From NCBI GenBank assembly GCA_001749745.1, contig JWTM01000424.1:310001-374000 (forward strand): a DNA stretch of 64,000 nt, given 5' to 3'. The stretch is from Candidatus Marispirochaeta associata. GTDB taxonomy: Bacteria > Spirochaetota > Spirochaetia > JC444 > Marispirochaetaceae. The notes beneath the pieces are model-generated. The model was not told where the DNA came from, made no database searches, and saw only the letters and a list, made by a program, of their open reading frames with translations. The position numbers and the translations under genes were made by a program. Shown here one piece after another: positions 7,559 to 16,175 of this stretch. How positions within the stretch are numbered: position 1 is the first letter of the stretch; every line of letters begins with the position of its first letter.

Positions 7559-8685
7559 TGGAGACCTCCTTCGCTCCGGCGGAACGGCTCGACGGCGCAA
7601 AGGTAGAGGCCCAGCGAGTCGCCTTCCGGTCGGAATTCCCCTATTCTGAAGTTTTCACCGGTCTCGATTCGACGGTGTTGGTCCTGAACCGGCAGCGTCA
7701 GATCCTGGAGACCTTTCCGCCCGAGGGCGGACTCCTGCGGGACGGAATACTATCCGGTCTTGGCTTGAGGCCCGGCGAGGCGCTAGGCTGCGTCAATGCG
7801 CCTACGGCTTCCGGCGGTTGCGGAACGACTCCGGCCTGCCGCTACTGCGGGGCGGTTCAGGCGATTGTCGAATCTTTGGATGAGCAGATACCGGTCAAGA
7901 AGCCCTGCTCTTTGCGGATTGCCGGAGATGAACGGGAGAGCGCCGGTGAGTTTCTGGCCACAGCGGTACCCTTCGTCCTGGGCGGAGAGACCTATGTCTT
8001 GCTCTTCTTTCAAGACAGGAGTAACGAGCAGCGCCGGTCGGTGATGGAGCGTCTCTTCTTTCACGATGTCCTCAATACTGCAACCGGCTTGCGTATGTAC
8101 CTGGAACTCCTGGAGAAGCGGGAGCTTCCCGAGGAGCTCCGCGAGGAGGTGCGGAAGATAACGGGAATCTCCCAGACCCTGATTGACGAGATCGAGGATC
8201 AGAAGATCCTTACTTCGGCGGAGAACGGCAGCTTGCAGCCGCGGCGGGATTTTCTCCACTCCCTGGAGTTCCTAAGCACCCTGAAGAGTCAGTACGGCGC
8301 AATGGCGGCCAAACGGGGTGTTCACCTTGAACTGCGCCCCTTCGCCGAGGCCTTTCTACTGGTCACCGACGGAAGGCTCCTGCACCGGGTGGTGGGCAAC
8401 ATGGTCAAGAACGCCATCGAGGCCTCATCCGCAGAAGAGACCGTAGGCTTGGGGTGTTCCGACGAGGGCGGGCGCAAACGATTCTTCGTACGCAACCCGG
8501 CCGTGATGGACGATGAATCCCGTTTCAAGGTCTTTACGCGCTCGTTCTCTACCAAAGGCGAAAACCGCGGCCTCGGAACCTACAGCATGAAACTCTTGGG
8601 CGAGGGCTATCTGAAAGGAACGGTGCGCTGTACGAGCAGCGAGGATGATGGTACCGAGTTCAGCATCACCTTTTTAGGGGAATAA
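7558..8685 (+). CDS. Soluble histidine kinase with Cys-rich PAS domain
   Basis: 375 residues, no membrane segment. A PAS-like domain (about 30-155) contains Cys78, Cys88, Cys94 and Cys97 in the pattern GCVN-GGCGTTPACRYCG, suited to binding a metal or an Fe-S cluster or to thiol redox sensing. The DHp helix has the variant motif FFHDVLNT with His169. The HATPase domain has Asn285 in MVKNAIEAS and a G-box at RGLGTYSMK. The start overlaps the TraB stop by one base (TGATG). No response regulator is nearby. Expression would follow that of the TPR and TraB genes. Confidence 0.88.
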   Translation: METSFAPAERLDGAKVEAQRVAFRSEFPYSEVFTGLDSTVLVLNRQRQILETFPPEGGLLRDGILSGLGLRPGEALGCVNAPTASGGCGTTPACRYCGAVQAIVESLDEQIPVKKPCSLRIAGDERESAGEFLATAVPFVLGGETYVLLFFQDRSNEQRRSVMERLFFHDVLNTATGLRMYLELLEKRELPEELREEVRKITGISQTLIDEIEDQKILTSAENGSLQPRRDFLHSLEFLSTLKSQYGAMAAKRGVHLELRPFAEAFLLVTDGRLLHRVVGNMVKNAIEASSAEETVGLGCSDEGGRKRFFVRNPAVMDDESRFKVFTRSFSTKGENRGLGTYSMKLLGEGYLKGTVRCTSSEDDGTEFSITFLGE

Positions 8686-8705
8686 TCCCCACCGCAGGAT
8701 CGCCT

Positions 8706-8735
8706 TTGACATCTCCTTCCTTTACGGTGTAGAAC
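8706..8735 (+). promoter_or_regulatory. Sigma70-type promoter for carboxyspermidine dehydrogenase
   Basis: Consensus -35 TTGACA (8706-8711), 18-bp spacer and -10 TAGAAC (8730-8735). An AAGGAG ribosome-binding site follows before ATG 8755. Confidence 0.6.
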
Positions 8736-8754
8736 GGAATTCAAGGAGAGCTCT

Positions 8755-9951
8755 ATGATCATGATAATCGGAGCGGGCGGTGTCGGTACCGTCGTCGCCC
8801 ATAAGGTTGCCCAGCACCATCAGACCTTCGGCGGAATCCTTCTCGCCAGCAGAACCAAATCAAAATGCGACGTCATCGCAGAAGCCGTTAAGGCCAAGAC
8901 CGGGGTGACTATTCAGACCGCCGGTGTGGATGCGGAGGATGTCCCCGCCCTGACCGCCCTCTTGGAAGAGCATAAACCGGACCTGGTAATCAACGTGGCG
9001 CTTCCCTATCAGGATCTCACTATTATGGACGCCTGTCTCGCAGCGGGGGTCAACTACCTCGATACGGCCAACTACGAACCCAAGGACGAGGCTAAGTTCG
9101 AATACAGCTGGCAGTGGGCCTATAAAAAGCGCTTCGAAGAGGCGGGATTGACCGCAATTCTCGGCTGCGGCTTCGACCCGGGAGTAACCGGCGTCTTCAC
9201 CGCCTACGCCGCCAAGCACCAGTTCGACGAGATGCACTACTTAGACATTATCGACTGCAACGCCGGAGACCACGGCAAGGCCTTCGCCACCAATTTCAAT
9301 CCGGAGATCAATATCCGCGAGGTAACTCAGAAAGGGAAGTACTGGAACGAGGGAAGATGGGTCTATACCGAACCCCACGAGATCCATCAGCCGATCACCT
9401 ATCCCGGGATCGGGCCCAAGGAGTCCTATCTGATTTACCATGAGGAGCTCGAGTCACTGACCAAGAATTTTCCGACCCTCAAAAGGGCTCGCTTCTGGAT
9501 GACCTTCGGCCAGGAGTATCTGACCCACCTGCGGGTGATTAAGAATATCGGCATGGCCCGAATCGATCCGGTGCTCTATAAAGGCGTGGAGATCGTGCCG
9601 ATTCAGTTTCTCAAAGCCGTGCTTCCCGATCCCGGCGAACTGGGCGAGAACTACACCGGCGAGACCTCCATCGGCTGCCGCATCCGCGGCGTCAAAGACG
9701 GGGCGGAGAAGAACTACTATATCTGGAACAACTGCAGCCACGAGGTGGCTTACAACGAAACCGGCGCCCAGGGGGTCAGTTACACCACCGGGGTTCCCGC
9801 TACGGTCGGGGCACTGATGTTCTACCGCGGGCTCTGGAAGCGTCCGGGGGTCTACAATGTGGAGGAGTTCGATCCCGATCCCTTCCTCAAACAGCTGGCC
9901 GAAGACGGTCTTCCTTGGCATGAGGATTTCCCGCAGGATCTGGAGCTTTAA
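8755..9951 (+). CDS. Carboxy(nor)spermidine dehydrogenase, saccharopine-dehydrogenase fold
   Basis: 398 residues, family-typical length. The N-terminal Rossmann motif IIGAGGVGTVVAHK (residues 4-17) binds NADPH. Downstream motifs GVNYLDTANYEP, GCGFDPGVTGVF and the C-terminal YNETGAQGVSYTTGVPA match carboxynorspermidine/carboxyspermidine synthases. The enzyme reductively condenses aspartate semialdehyde with putrescine (or diaminopropane) to carboxyspermidine. The next enzyme, the PLP decarboxylase, is encoded at 15009-16175, about 5 kb away on the same strand. Together they make spermidine without S-adenosylmethionine decarboxylase. The gene has its own promoter and ribosome-binding site. Its 3' end overlaps the convergent beta-barrel gene by 4 bases. 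Confidence 0.9.
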   Translation: MIMIIGAGGVGTVVAHKVAQHHQTFGGILLASRTKSKCDVIAEAVKAKTGVTIQTAGVDAEDVPALTALLEEHKPDLVINVALPYQDLTIMDACLAAGVNYLDTANYEPKDEAKFEYSWQWAYKKRFEEAGLTAILGCGFDPGVTGVFTAYAAKHQFDEMHYLDIIDCNAGDHGKAFATNFNPEINIREVTQKGKYWNEGRWVYTEPHEIHQPITYPGIGPKESYLIYHEELESLTKNFPTLKRARFWMTFGQEYLTHLRVIKNIGMARIDPVLYKGVEIVPIQFLKAVLPDPGELGENYTGETSIGCRIRGVKDGAEKNYYIWNNCSHEVAYNETGAQGVSYTTGVPATVGALMFYRGLWKRPGVYNVEEFDPDPFLKQLAEDGLPWHEDFPQDLEL

Positions 9952-10673
9952 AGCCGGATAATCACCCCCAGGCCGATCAGATAATCGGTATCGCTGAAGG
10001 AGTAGTCGTCTCCATGGGTATCCTTCCCTTCCCAGCTCCGGCTGCGTCGGGCGAGGGATGCCTCTAAGAGATAACGATCGTTCAGAAAATAGATGAAGTT
10101 GAGATAGGGACTCTCTTCGTAAAGGAGGGTCTCGTCGAAGTTCAGAGGAAAGTAGAGTCCGTAGGAGAAGCCCGCGGAGAAGCGGGGCTCCCGATCGCGA
10201 ATATAGAAGTAGCTGATTCCGGGTCGGACCATGAGCGATTGATTCCCGTTGTAGAAATTAATGTAGTAACGGTTCTTGATCATAGCCAGCCAGTTCTCCC
10301 CTGGGAGAAATTCGAGCTGGAAGCGAGGGCTGGCGTCGAGGATCAGGAGTTGTTCTATGCGGTCCTTCGTATCCTCCCATACTCCTTGGCTCCGGTCCCA
10401 GTCCTCTGTATGGATGGCCCCGCTCTGTAGCTCATAGAAGGCCCCCAGCTTGAGCTGATCGATCACCCGGTAGTAGCCGCCCAGGCGGATAGCGTTGAAG
10501 CGATATTCACCATCCTCGTAGCGGCCGATCAATTCGGCCATGGGATCGAAGTCGCCGAGATCCTTAGATATATTGAGCCGACCTTGAAAATCCGTCTCCG
10601 CTGTAAGGGTCATTGCGGCCACGATTATAAAGAGCGTGATAGTTATGCGGCGCAGGGTATGAGAATCAGTCAT
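9948..10673 (-). CDS. Probable outer-membrane beta-barrel protein
   Basis: 241 residues from ATG 10673, chosen because GGAGG lies 9 bases upstream and a signal peptide (ITITLFIIVAAMTLTA) follows. The upstream in-frame ATG would add residues before the signal peptide. The mature protein alternates polar and aromatic residues in short strands (RFNAIRLGGYYRV, FYIRDREPRFSAGFSYGLYF) and ends in LGVIIRL, close to a BAM-recognised terminal strand. It overlaps the stop of the FecR-domain gene by 8 bases, so the two are one operon. Function unknown. Confidence 0.65.
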   Translation of the reverse strand: MTDSHTLRRITITLFIIVAAMTLTAETDFQGRLNISKDLGDFDPMAELIGRYEDGEYRFNAIRLGGYYRVIDQLKLGAFYELQSGAIHTEDWDRSQGVWEDTKDRIEQLLILDASPRFQLEFLPGENWLAMIKNRYYINFYNGNQSLMVRPGISYFYIRDREPRFSAGFSYGLYFPLNFDETLLYEESPYLNFIYFLNDRYLLEASLARRSRSWEGKDTHGDDYSFSDTDYLIGLGVIIRL

Positions 10674-11319
10674 AATCGATGTCCTCCAGGTCCGCATAGG
10701 CCCCGTCTAGGTCGGTATGATCCCGGATCTCCCCGGCGGCGGGATCGGTGTTCCAATTGAGATCTCGGGTCCAGGGGAAGAAGCGGGGATCGGTGATGCG
10801 CGCCCCGGCAAGGATATTGACCCCCTCGCCTTCGTTTACCACGACCTCTTCTCCCGCATCGGTCGATACGGATACGCTCCCCTCGTTAACGCAGAGCCAG
10901 ACATCGGGTTCTTTCTCGATGGTTCGTCCGTAGGCGATGAAGAACTCGGTTCCCCGAACGCCGGCCGTTACCGAAGGTGTTTGAACGGAGAAGGCGCGGC
11001 CGGCCAGGCGTTTTACCTTGGCAAAGAGTCCGCCGCTGTTGAGCCTCAGGCGGCTTGTTTCGGCGATCTCCTCTATCACTAAGCTTGTGTCTGCCCGCAG
11101 CTTGAGATCGTCTCCCCGGGCGGTGGTAATCACGGCCGTTGAATCCGCGCCGGTCCGAACCAGATCGCCGATCTCCAGTTCGGCGCCGAAATCGGCGTCC
11201 GTCTCCACTCCCCGTCGGTTTATGGTAACGTCCCCTTCCAGGTAAACCAGGGTGGCGGCCTCGGCCAGAAGCGGTATGGCGAAGCACAGAATCAGTAGTG
11301 CCACTAGTATTGTACGCAT
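10666..11319 (-). CDS. FecR-domain exported protein
   Basis: 217 residues with an N-terminal signal peptide (ILVALLILCFAIPLLAEA). From about residue 22 to 170 it matches the FecR fold: LEGDVTINRRG, LEIGDLVRTGADSTAVI, LKLRADTSLVIEE, then FSVQTPSVTAGVRGTEFFI and LCVNEGSVSV. Stand-alone FecR proteins in the periplasm are often scaffold or surface proteins rather than sigma-factor regulators, and no FecI is adjacent. It is coupled to the beta-barrel gene downstream. Its GGGGG ribosome-binding site can pair with an upstream CCCC element. Confidence 0.8.
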   Translation of the reverse strand: MRTILVALLILCFAIPLLAEAATLVYLEGDVTINRRGVETDADFGAELEIGDLVRTGADSTAVITTARGDDLKLRADTSLVIEEIAETSRLRLNSGGLFAKVKRLAGRAFSVQTPSVTAGVRGTEFFIAYGRTIEKEPDVWLCVNEGSVSVSTDAGEEVVVNEGEGVNILAGARITDPRFFPWTRDLNWNTDPAAGEIRDHTDLDGAYADLEDIDYD

Positions 11320-11321
11320 AT

Positions 11322-11383
11322 AAAACCCCCGGGGATAAATATAACATAAATAGTCATAAATAACTCTCGCTACCCGGGGATTT
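11322..11383 (-). promoter_or_regulatory. Long-range stem covering the fecR ribosome-binding site
   Basis: Minus-strand arms 11383-11373 (AAATCCCCGGG) and 11333-11323 (CCCGGGGGTTT) can form an 11-bp stem with one G-U pair and a loop of about 40 bases. The 3' arm contains the GGGGG ribosome-binding site of the FecR gene and the 5' arm starts at the stop codon of the upstream gene. It may terminate or mask translation in read-through transcripts. The intervening AT-rich loop holds two TATTTATG repeats and probably the promoter. Confidence 0.3.
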
Positions 11384-11384
11384 A

Positions 11385-11822
11385 TTAAGGTAGCTCTATG
11401 GTCAGTTCCGTCCCGCCGAACCCGTGAACCTGACAGGCGGCTTTAATCAGCACCGCGTCTACTCCCTTGGGAATAATGATTCCGGATTTACTGCGGGTGA
11501 AGGGCTGTTCCGAAACGTGCGGATGGGCGAGCACACGACGGCCGTACTCCTCGCTTGTCTGGGCATCGACCACTATCCAGCGGTCGGCATAATGGTCCCA
11601 GCCCTCATCGCCGTGGCGCACGGTCACGTCGAAGCGCCAGGTTCCTTCCTGTTCCCGGGCGACCACCTTGATTACGTGGGCATAGTCCAGATCGAGATCA
11701 CTTTGATCGGCCTCGATTGTGATCGATTGTCCGAAGAGCGGTATGCCGAAGAGGAGCACTCCGAAGAGCAGCAATGATTTAGTGGAAATGGTCTTGGAAA
11801 AAGCTTTATAGAGACTATTCAT
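11385..11822 (-). CDS. Conserved exported protein (GWDHYAD / HPHVxEQPFTRS family)
   Basis: 145 residues from ATG 11822. Longer in-frame starts only add a low-complexity, charged extension that runs antisense to the divergent gene, so I reject them. A signal peptide (LLLFGVLLFGIPLFG) precedes a small beta-sandwich-like domain of about 105 residues. Striking conserved stretches are GWDHYADRW, RRVLAHPHVSEQPFTRS and a terminal CQVHGFGG. I recall similar small periplasmic proteins in proteobacteria, with conserved His residues that could bind metal, but no assigned function. It is transcribed divergently from the GumN-like gene at 11901. Confidence 0.65.
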   Translation of the reverse strand: MNSLYKAFSKTISTKSLLLFGVLLFGIPLFGQSITIEADQSDLDLDYAHVIKVVAREQEGTWRFDVTVRHGDEGWDHYADRWIVVDAQTSEEYGRRVLAHPHVSEQPFTRSKSGIIIPKGVDAVLIKAACQVHGFGGTELTIELP

Positions 11823-11900
11823 ACAAAGAAAGTAGTCATTCCTTCTCTTGAGGTCATCCCTTTGCGGGAAATCTTGCCTGGGCCGGAGGGAAGCGGTAGG

Positions 11901-12809
11901 ATGGAAGCGATGAAAAAGAAGCTCGTTACCTCTTTGCTGCTGATCGTTCTTCTGCTCACTTCCTCCGCTCTCCTCTCGTCCGCACCTCTGCCGCTCTGGG
12001 AGGCCGAAACCGGCGCATCGAAACTTTACCTTCTTGGCTCGATCCATGTACTGACCGAGGATGATTATCCCCTAAATCCGGCGATCGAGTCCGCCTTTTC
12101 CGACGCGGAGTTGATTCTCTTTGAAACCGATATAGCCGCCCTGGAAGGTCCGAAGGCCCTCAACAGTCTGATGCTGAAGGCCGCCTATCCCCAGGGGAAG
12201 AGTTTGAAGAGCGAACTGAGCCCCGACCTCTACGCAGAGCTAAATCAAATCTTCGGCCGCTACGGCCTCGGGATTGCTCCCTTCAACCGTTTTCGACCCT
12301 GGTTTATTCAGCTCTTTTTAACCATGACCCGCATCACCGAGCTGGGTTACGATCCGGAGCTCGGTTTGGATTCCTATCTTCATCGCAGGGCTCTGGAGGA
12401 GGGGAAGGAGTACGCCGGTCTGGAGAGCGTCGAGCATCAATTAAAACTCCTTGAATCCCTGGGCGGAGGAGATCAAGAGGCCTTCCTGTGGAGTGTAATC
12501 GACGATCTCTATGGAGGTGAGGATACCTTCTCTCCCCTGGTCGAGGCCTGGCGGCGGGGAGACATCGAGGGACTGCAGCGAGAGGTCGACTCCCTGAAGG
12601 AGTATCCACAACTCTACGAGCGGCTGATCCTTGCGCGCAACCGGCGCTGGGCCGAGCTGATTCCCCCATTCATTAAGCAGGGCGATGATCTATTGGTCGT
12701 AGTCGGCGCCGGACATCTCGGCGGCGAGCAGGGGCTGATAGCACTCCTGGAAAACGAGGGCTACCGCTTTCGTCAAATCCAGAGGCCTGCCAGTAATCCG
12801 GCCCCGTAA
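11901..12809 (+). CDS. GumN/TraB-family exported protein
   Basis: 302 residues from ATG 11901 (GGAGG at 11885-11889); ATG 11910 is an alternative. The signal peptide LVTSLLLIVLLLTSSALLSS is followed by the GumN/TraB domain: YLLGSIHVLT near the mature N-terminus, ELILFETDIAAL, the central LGLDSYL and the C-terminal VVGAGHLGGEQGL. The family is related to Tiki metalloproteases through the two His-containing motifs GSIHV and GAGH. Its 3' end overlaps the convergent prenyltransferase gene by 37 bases. Substrate unknown. Confidence 0.85.
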   Translation: MEAMKKKLVTSLLLIVLLLTSSALLSSAPLPLWEAETGASKLYLLGSIHVLTEDDYPLNPAIESAFSDAELILFETDIAALEGPKALNSLMLKAAYPQGKSLKSELSPDLYAELNQIFGRYGLGIAPFNRFRPWFIQLFLTMTRITELGYDPELGLDSYLHRRALEEGKEYAGLESVEHQLKLLESLGGGDQEAFLWSVIDDLYGGEDTFSPLVEAWRRGDIEGLQREVDSLKEYPQLYERLILARNRRWAELIPPFIKQGDDLLVVVGAGHLGGEQGLIALLENEGYRFRQIQRPASNPAP

Positions 12810-13672
12810 CCGAGACTAAAGAGCTTGAAGATGCGGCTGATGCTGCCCATATTGGGCCCCTTGGTCTCGTGACTGAATCCCCGGGTGAACATACGCCGAT
12901 ATTCGACCACGGCCGGCGGCAGGAGAATTACGAGGCCTGCGGCAACCGAGTAGGGTAGTACGGCTAGGATGACCAGAAACGCTGTCGTTGCGAGGGTCAG
13001 TCCTCCCCAGCCCGGAACCAGTGCGGCCGCCGCCTTAGGGCCGACAAGGATCGCCAGGGTTTTGCGTCCCGCCGCCCGGTCCCCTTCGATGTCGCAGGCG
13101 TTATTGACCGAGAGAATCGAGGCGATCATCAGCGCCGACGGAAGAGAGGCGAGGAGCGCTTCATGGGTGAGTCCCCCGGTCAAGATATAGAAGGTAATCA
13201 GAAAGAAGACGCTCCCTAAGAAACCGCCGGCGAAGAGCTCCCCCAACGGTGTGGATGAGATCGGCCGCGGCCCCCCGGTATAGAGAAATCCCACCGCCAT
13301 GCAGGCCGCCCCAACGGCGGCAATCTCCCAGCCCCGCAACAGGGCGATGATGCCCCCTAAAACCACGGCCGCGGCGAAGCAGCCGGCGGCGCTGAAGAAG
13401 GCCGCTCCCGGATCGACTCCCCGGTGGACGATCACCTTGTCGCTCTCCCGGTTATAGCGGCGGTGATCGACCCGCCGCAGATAGTCGAAGTAGCTGTTGA
13501 AAGCTGTGGTGCCCATATCGACTGCCAGTGCCGCCGCCAGGGTCAGAAGCGCCAGACCGAGCGGGATCTCTCTACCGGTACTGACGGCGTAGATCAGTGC
13601 CAGAGAGAAGGTGGAGAGGGAGACGATCTTGGTGCGTAGTTCGACGATGGCAAGGAACTGACTCAGCGACAT
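12773..13672 (-). CDS. UbiA-family prenyltransferase, MenA-like
   Basis: 299 residues with eight to nine membrane helices. It has the two Asp-rich prenyl-diphosphate/Mg motifs of the family, NSYFDYLRRVD (about residue 58) and NNACDIEGDRAAGRKTLA (about 190). Overall sequence is closest to 1,4-dihydroxy-2-naphthoate polyprenyltransferases (MenA). No other menaquinone gene is in the window, so the acceptor is uncertain. No good ribosome-binding site precedes ATG 13672. The promoter region is shared with the truncated GGDEF gene reading the other way. Confidence 0.85.
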   Translation of the reverse strand: MSLSQFLAIVELRTKIVSLSTFSLALIYAVSTGREIPLGLALLTLAAALAVDMGTTAFNSYFDYLRRVDHRRYNRESDKVIVHRGVDPGAAFFSAAGCFAAAVVLGGIIALLRGWEIAAVGAACMAVGFLYTGGPRPISSTPLGELFAGGFLGSVFFLITFYILTGGLTHEALLASLPSALMIASILSVNNACDIEGDRAAGRKTLAILVGPKAAAALVPGWGGLTLATTAFLVILAVLPYSVAAGLVILLPPAVVEYRRMFTRGFSHETKGPNMGSISRIFKLFSLGYGAGLLAGLWI

Positions 13673-13732
13673 GGCGCTATTCTACCGAGACGCGCCGTTT
13701 CTGGCAAACCGGCTAGAATATGCCGGATCTAC

Positions 13733-14968
13733 TTGCCCTCCAGTTCTCGGTGCCCGGTCCGTATCGCCCGTCTGGCTTATTTGCTTTCGGGAGCTGCTGC
13801 GGTCTCGGTCCTTTTTACCGATCTCTTTATTGCCGGCAATTTTCCCGTCGCCTGGGGCTATTATCCCCGTTACGGACCGGTGGGACTACTCTTCATTGCT
13901 TACTTTGCCCTCGTGATGGGGGGCGTTCTCTATCTCTATACCCGTGAGATTGGGCGAAGCATAGACCGGCTGCAGATAAAAAGGCTCCGGATCTCGCGTT
14001 TGGCCCTGGTAATCGGGTGTATCGGCGGCGTCGATTTTCTACCAGCCGTCGGGATTCAGGTCTACGCCTTCGGTTATATTCCGATTTTTCTTTTCGCGGT
14101 GCTGACCGGCTACGCGGTGGTGAAATTTCAGCTCGTGGATATAACCCCTGCCGTCGCCGCGTCGGCTATTCTGGAGAATATGCAAAACGGCGTAATCGTG
14201 GTTGACTCAGCTGGGGTAATTCGACTCGTAAATCCCGCCGTAGAATCGATCCTCGACCTGACTGTCGCTCAGGCGATTAATCGTCGTCTGGGGGATCTTC
14301 TGCCCACCCTTCCGGAGCAGTTGTCCCCGGCGAAAGAGGTCGAGTGGGATTGGATTTCACCCGCCGGCGAATCGAGAACGGTGACCCTCTCTTCCAAGGA
14401 GCTAGTCCATCCCTCGGGTCGAGTCCTGGGGGATATTATTCTGGCCCAGGACATCACAGTGCGGAAACAGGCCGAGGAAGCGCTGGAACGGTTGGCGCTC
14501 CACGATGTGTTAACCGGCCTTCCGAACCGGGCGCTCTTTTTCGACCGCTTGAACAGCGCCATCTCCCGGGCGGAGCGGGAGGAGCATGTAGTTGCTGTAT
14601 TCTTCATTGATCTTGATGGTTTTAAAGGGATAAACGATCGTCATGGCCATGAAACCGGCGACGGCGTATTGCGAGCGGCCGCTTCAAGGATGGTCGCCGC
14701 AGTACGCAGTTCAGACACGGTGGCCCGGATCGGTGGGGACGAGTTTGTCATTATCTGCTCCGATATCACCGTTCCCAAGGATATTATTCGTATCAGCGGA
14801 AAGATCACCGCAGCGATAACCAGGCCGATACCGCTCGCCGCGCATACCGTTCGAGTAGGAGCTACGATCGGCGCGGCATGCTATCCCTGGGACGCCAAGG
14901 ATCCGGAAGGGCTGCTGGCCGCTGCGGATAAAGTCATGTACGCTAACAAACCCGACCGCAGCGTATAG
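13733..14968 (+). CDS. Membrane PAS-GGDEF diguanylate cyclase, apparently 5'-truncated
   Basis: 411 residues from TTG 13733; no ATG or GTG is available upstream in frame. The N-terminus enters in the middle of a 7TM histidine-kinase-type sensor domain: WGYYPRYGPVG, normally preceded by three to four helices, sits near residue 42. After the remaining helices (about 10-135) come a PAS domain (about 145-255) and a complete GGDEF domain with I-site RSSD five residues before GGDEF. The cyclase half looks intact, so c-di-GMP synthesis is plausible, but the sensor is incomplete. The upstream DNA is the start of the oppositely oriented menA-like gene, which points to an old rearrangement. It may be a decaying gene. 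Confidence 0.75.
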   Translation: MPSSSRCPVRIARLAYLLSGAAAVSVLFTDLFIAGNFPVAWGYYPRYGPVGLLFIAYFALVMGGVLYLYTREIGRSIDRLQIKRLRISRLALVIGCIGGVDFLPAVGIQVYAFGYIPIFLFAVLTGYAVVKFQLVDITPAVAASAILENMQNGVIVVDSAGVIRLVNPAVESILDLTVAQAINRRLGDLLPTLPEQLSPAKEVEWDWISPAGESRTVTLSSKELVHPSGRVLGDIILAQDITVRKQAEEALERLALHDVLTGLPNRALFFDRLNSAISRAEREEHVVAVFFIDLDGFKGINDRHGHETGDGVLRAAASRMVAAVRSSDTVARIGGDEFVIICSDITVPKDIIRISGKITAAITRPIPLAAHTVRVGATIGAACYPWDAKDPEGLLAAADKVMYANKPDRSV

Positions 14969-15008
14969 GCGCTTGCATTCTCAGTCGACAGAGGCTACGC
15001 TGACGCTG

Positions 15009-16175
15009 ATGAGCGACTACAAGGATATCCCCTCCCCCTGCTATGTGCTGGAGGAGGATAAATTGATTCGAAACCTGGAGACCCTCGCCGCTACCGCCGA
15101 TGCCGCCGGGGTAGAGATTATTCCCGCATTGAAGGGCTTTGCCCTGTGGGGCGTTTTCCCGTTGGTGGGGCGCTATGTCAAAGGCGCCGCCGCAAGCTCC
15201 CTGAACGAGGCGAAGCTTATCGCCGAAGAGATGGGGAAGAAGGCTCATACTTACGCCCCGGTCTTTCGAGAGGAGGAGATCGATTCTATTCTGGACTGCT
15301 CCTCCCATATCACCTTCAATTCCGCGGCTCAGGTACGCCGATTTCTACCGCGCTTGAAGGCGCGGCGGCAAGGTCGCGAAATCTCCTGGGGGCTGCGGAT
15401 TAATCCCGGCTACTCCCCGGTGGAGACCGCCCTCTACAATCCGGCATCACCTGAGAGTCGTCTCGGCGCGAGCCCTGAGGAGCTTGAGGATCTGCTGCGG
15501 GATGCTCTACCCGAGGGTCTTCATCTGCATGCCTTGTGCGAATCGGAGGCCCGGCATACGGTCCGCTTGATCGAGGCTGTAGAGGAGAGCTTCGGCGAGA
15601 TCCTGCCCCGCCTCCGCTGGCTGAATCTCGGCGGCGGGCACCTGATTACCCGGGCCGGCTATGACAGGGAACTCTTGATTCGTAGCCTTGCAGAGTTTCG
15701 CGAGCGTTATCCCAATTTAAGGGTCTACCTCGAACCGGGGAGCGCCTTCGCCTGGGAGACAGGTTTCTTGCGCGCCCGGGTGGAGGATCTCGTCCGGCGC
15801 GGCGATGTCGAGACTGCGATCCTCGATGTCTCCTTCACCGCCCACATGCCCGACTGCCTGGAGATGCCCTATCAACCGCAAATCAGGGGGCTTGCAATCG
15901 CCGAATCCGCAGGATCGGGAACAGCAGCGGACTACCGCTACCGGATGGGGGGCAACAGCTGCCTCGCCGGAGACGTAATGGGCGACTGGCTCTCGCCGAA
16001 AGCCCTCTCGGTGGGGGATCCGATTATTTTCGAGGATATGATCCACTACACCATGGTCAAGACGACGATGTTCAACGGCGTTCACCACCCGTCGATCGGG
16101 ATCCTCGCATCCGACGGGACGCTGCGGATAGTGCGTGAGTTCGGTTACGCCGACTATCGGGACAGGCTCTCGTGA
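15009..16175 (+). CDS. nspC: Carboxynorspermidine/carboxyspermidine decarboxylase
   Basis: 388 residues from ATG 15009; an in-frame TTG at 14973 is possible but adds an unrelated leader. It is a fold-III PLP decarboxylase with PLP-binding Lys42 in PALKGFALW, the Gly-rich LNLGGGHL loop, YLEPGSAF and the C-terminal EDMIHYTMVKTTMFNGV. These are NspC features rather than diaminopimelate decarboxylase ones. It converts carboxyspermidine to spermidine (or carboxynorspermidine to norspermidine). With the dehydrogenase at 8755 it completes the alternative polyamine route. The DUF429 gene is coupled to it by a GTGA overlap. Confidence 0.92.
   Translation: MSDYKDIPSPCYVLEEDKLIRNLETLAATADAAGVEIIPALKGFALWGVFPLVGRYVKGAAASSLNEAKLIAEEMGKKAHTYAPVFREEEIDSILDCSSHITFNSAAQVRRFLPRLKARRQGREISWGLRINPGYSPVETALYNPASPESRLGASPEELEDLLRDALPEGLHLHALCESEARHTVRLIEAVEESFGEILPRLRWLNLGGGHLITRAGYDRELLIRSLAEFRERYPNLRVYLEPGSAFAWETGFLRARVEDLVRRGDVETAILDVSFTAHMPDCLEMPYQPQIRGLAIAESAGSGTAADYRYRMGGNSCLAGDVMGDWLSPKALSVGDPIIFEDMIHYTMVKTTMFNGVHHPSIGILASDGTLRIVREFGYADYRDRLS

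Noticed and set aside
11823..12047. N-terminal extension of the exported protein at 11385
   Set aside because: The extension is charged, runs antisense to the GumN-like gene and precedes a good signal peptide. ATG 11822 is the better start.
6365..12809. TraB (6365) and GumN-like (11901) proteins as one system
   Set aside because: They share only short family motifs, differ in membrane layout and lie in separate operons.
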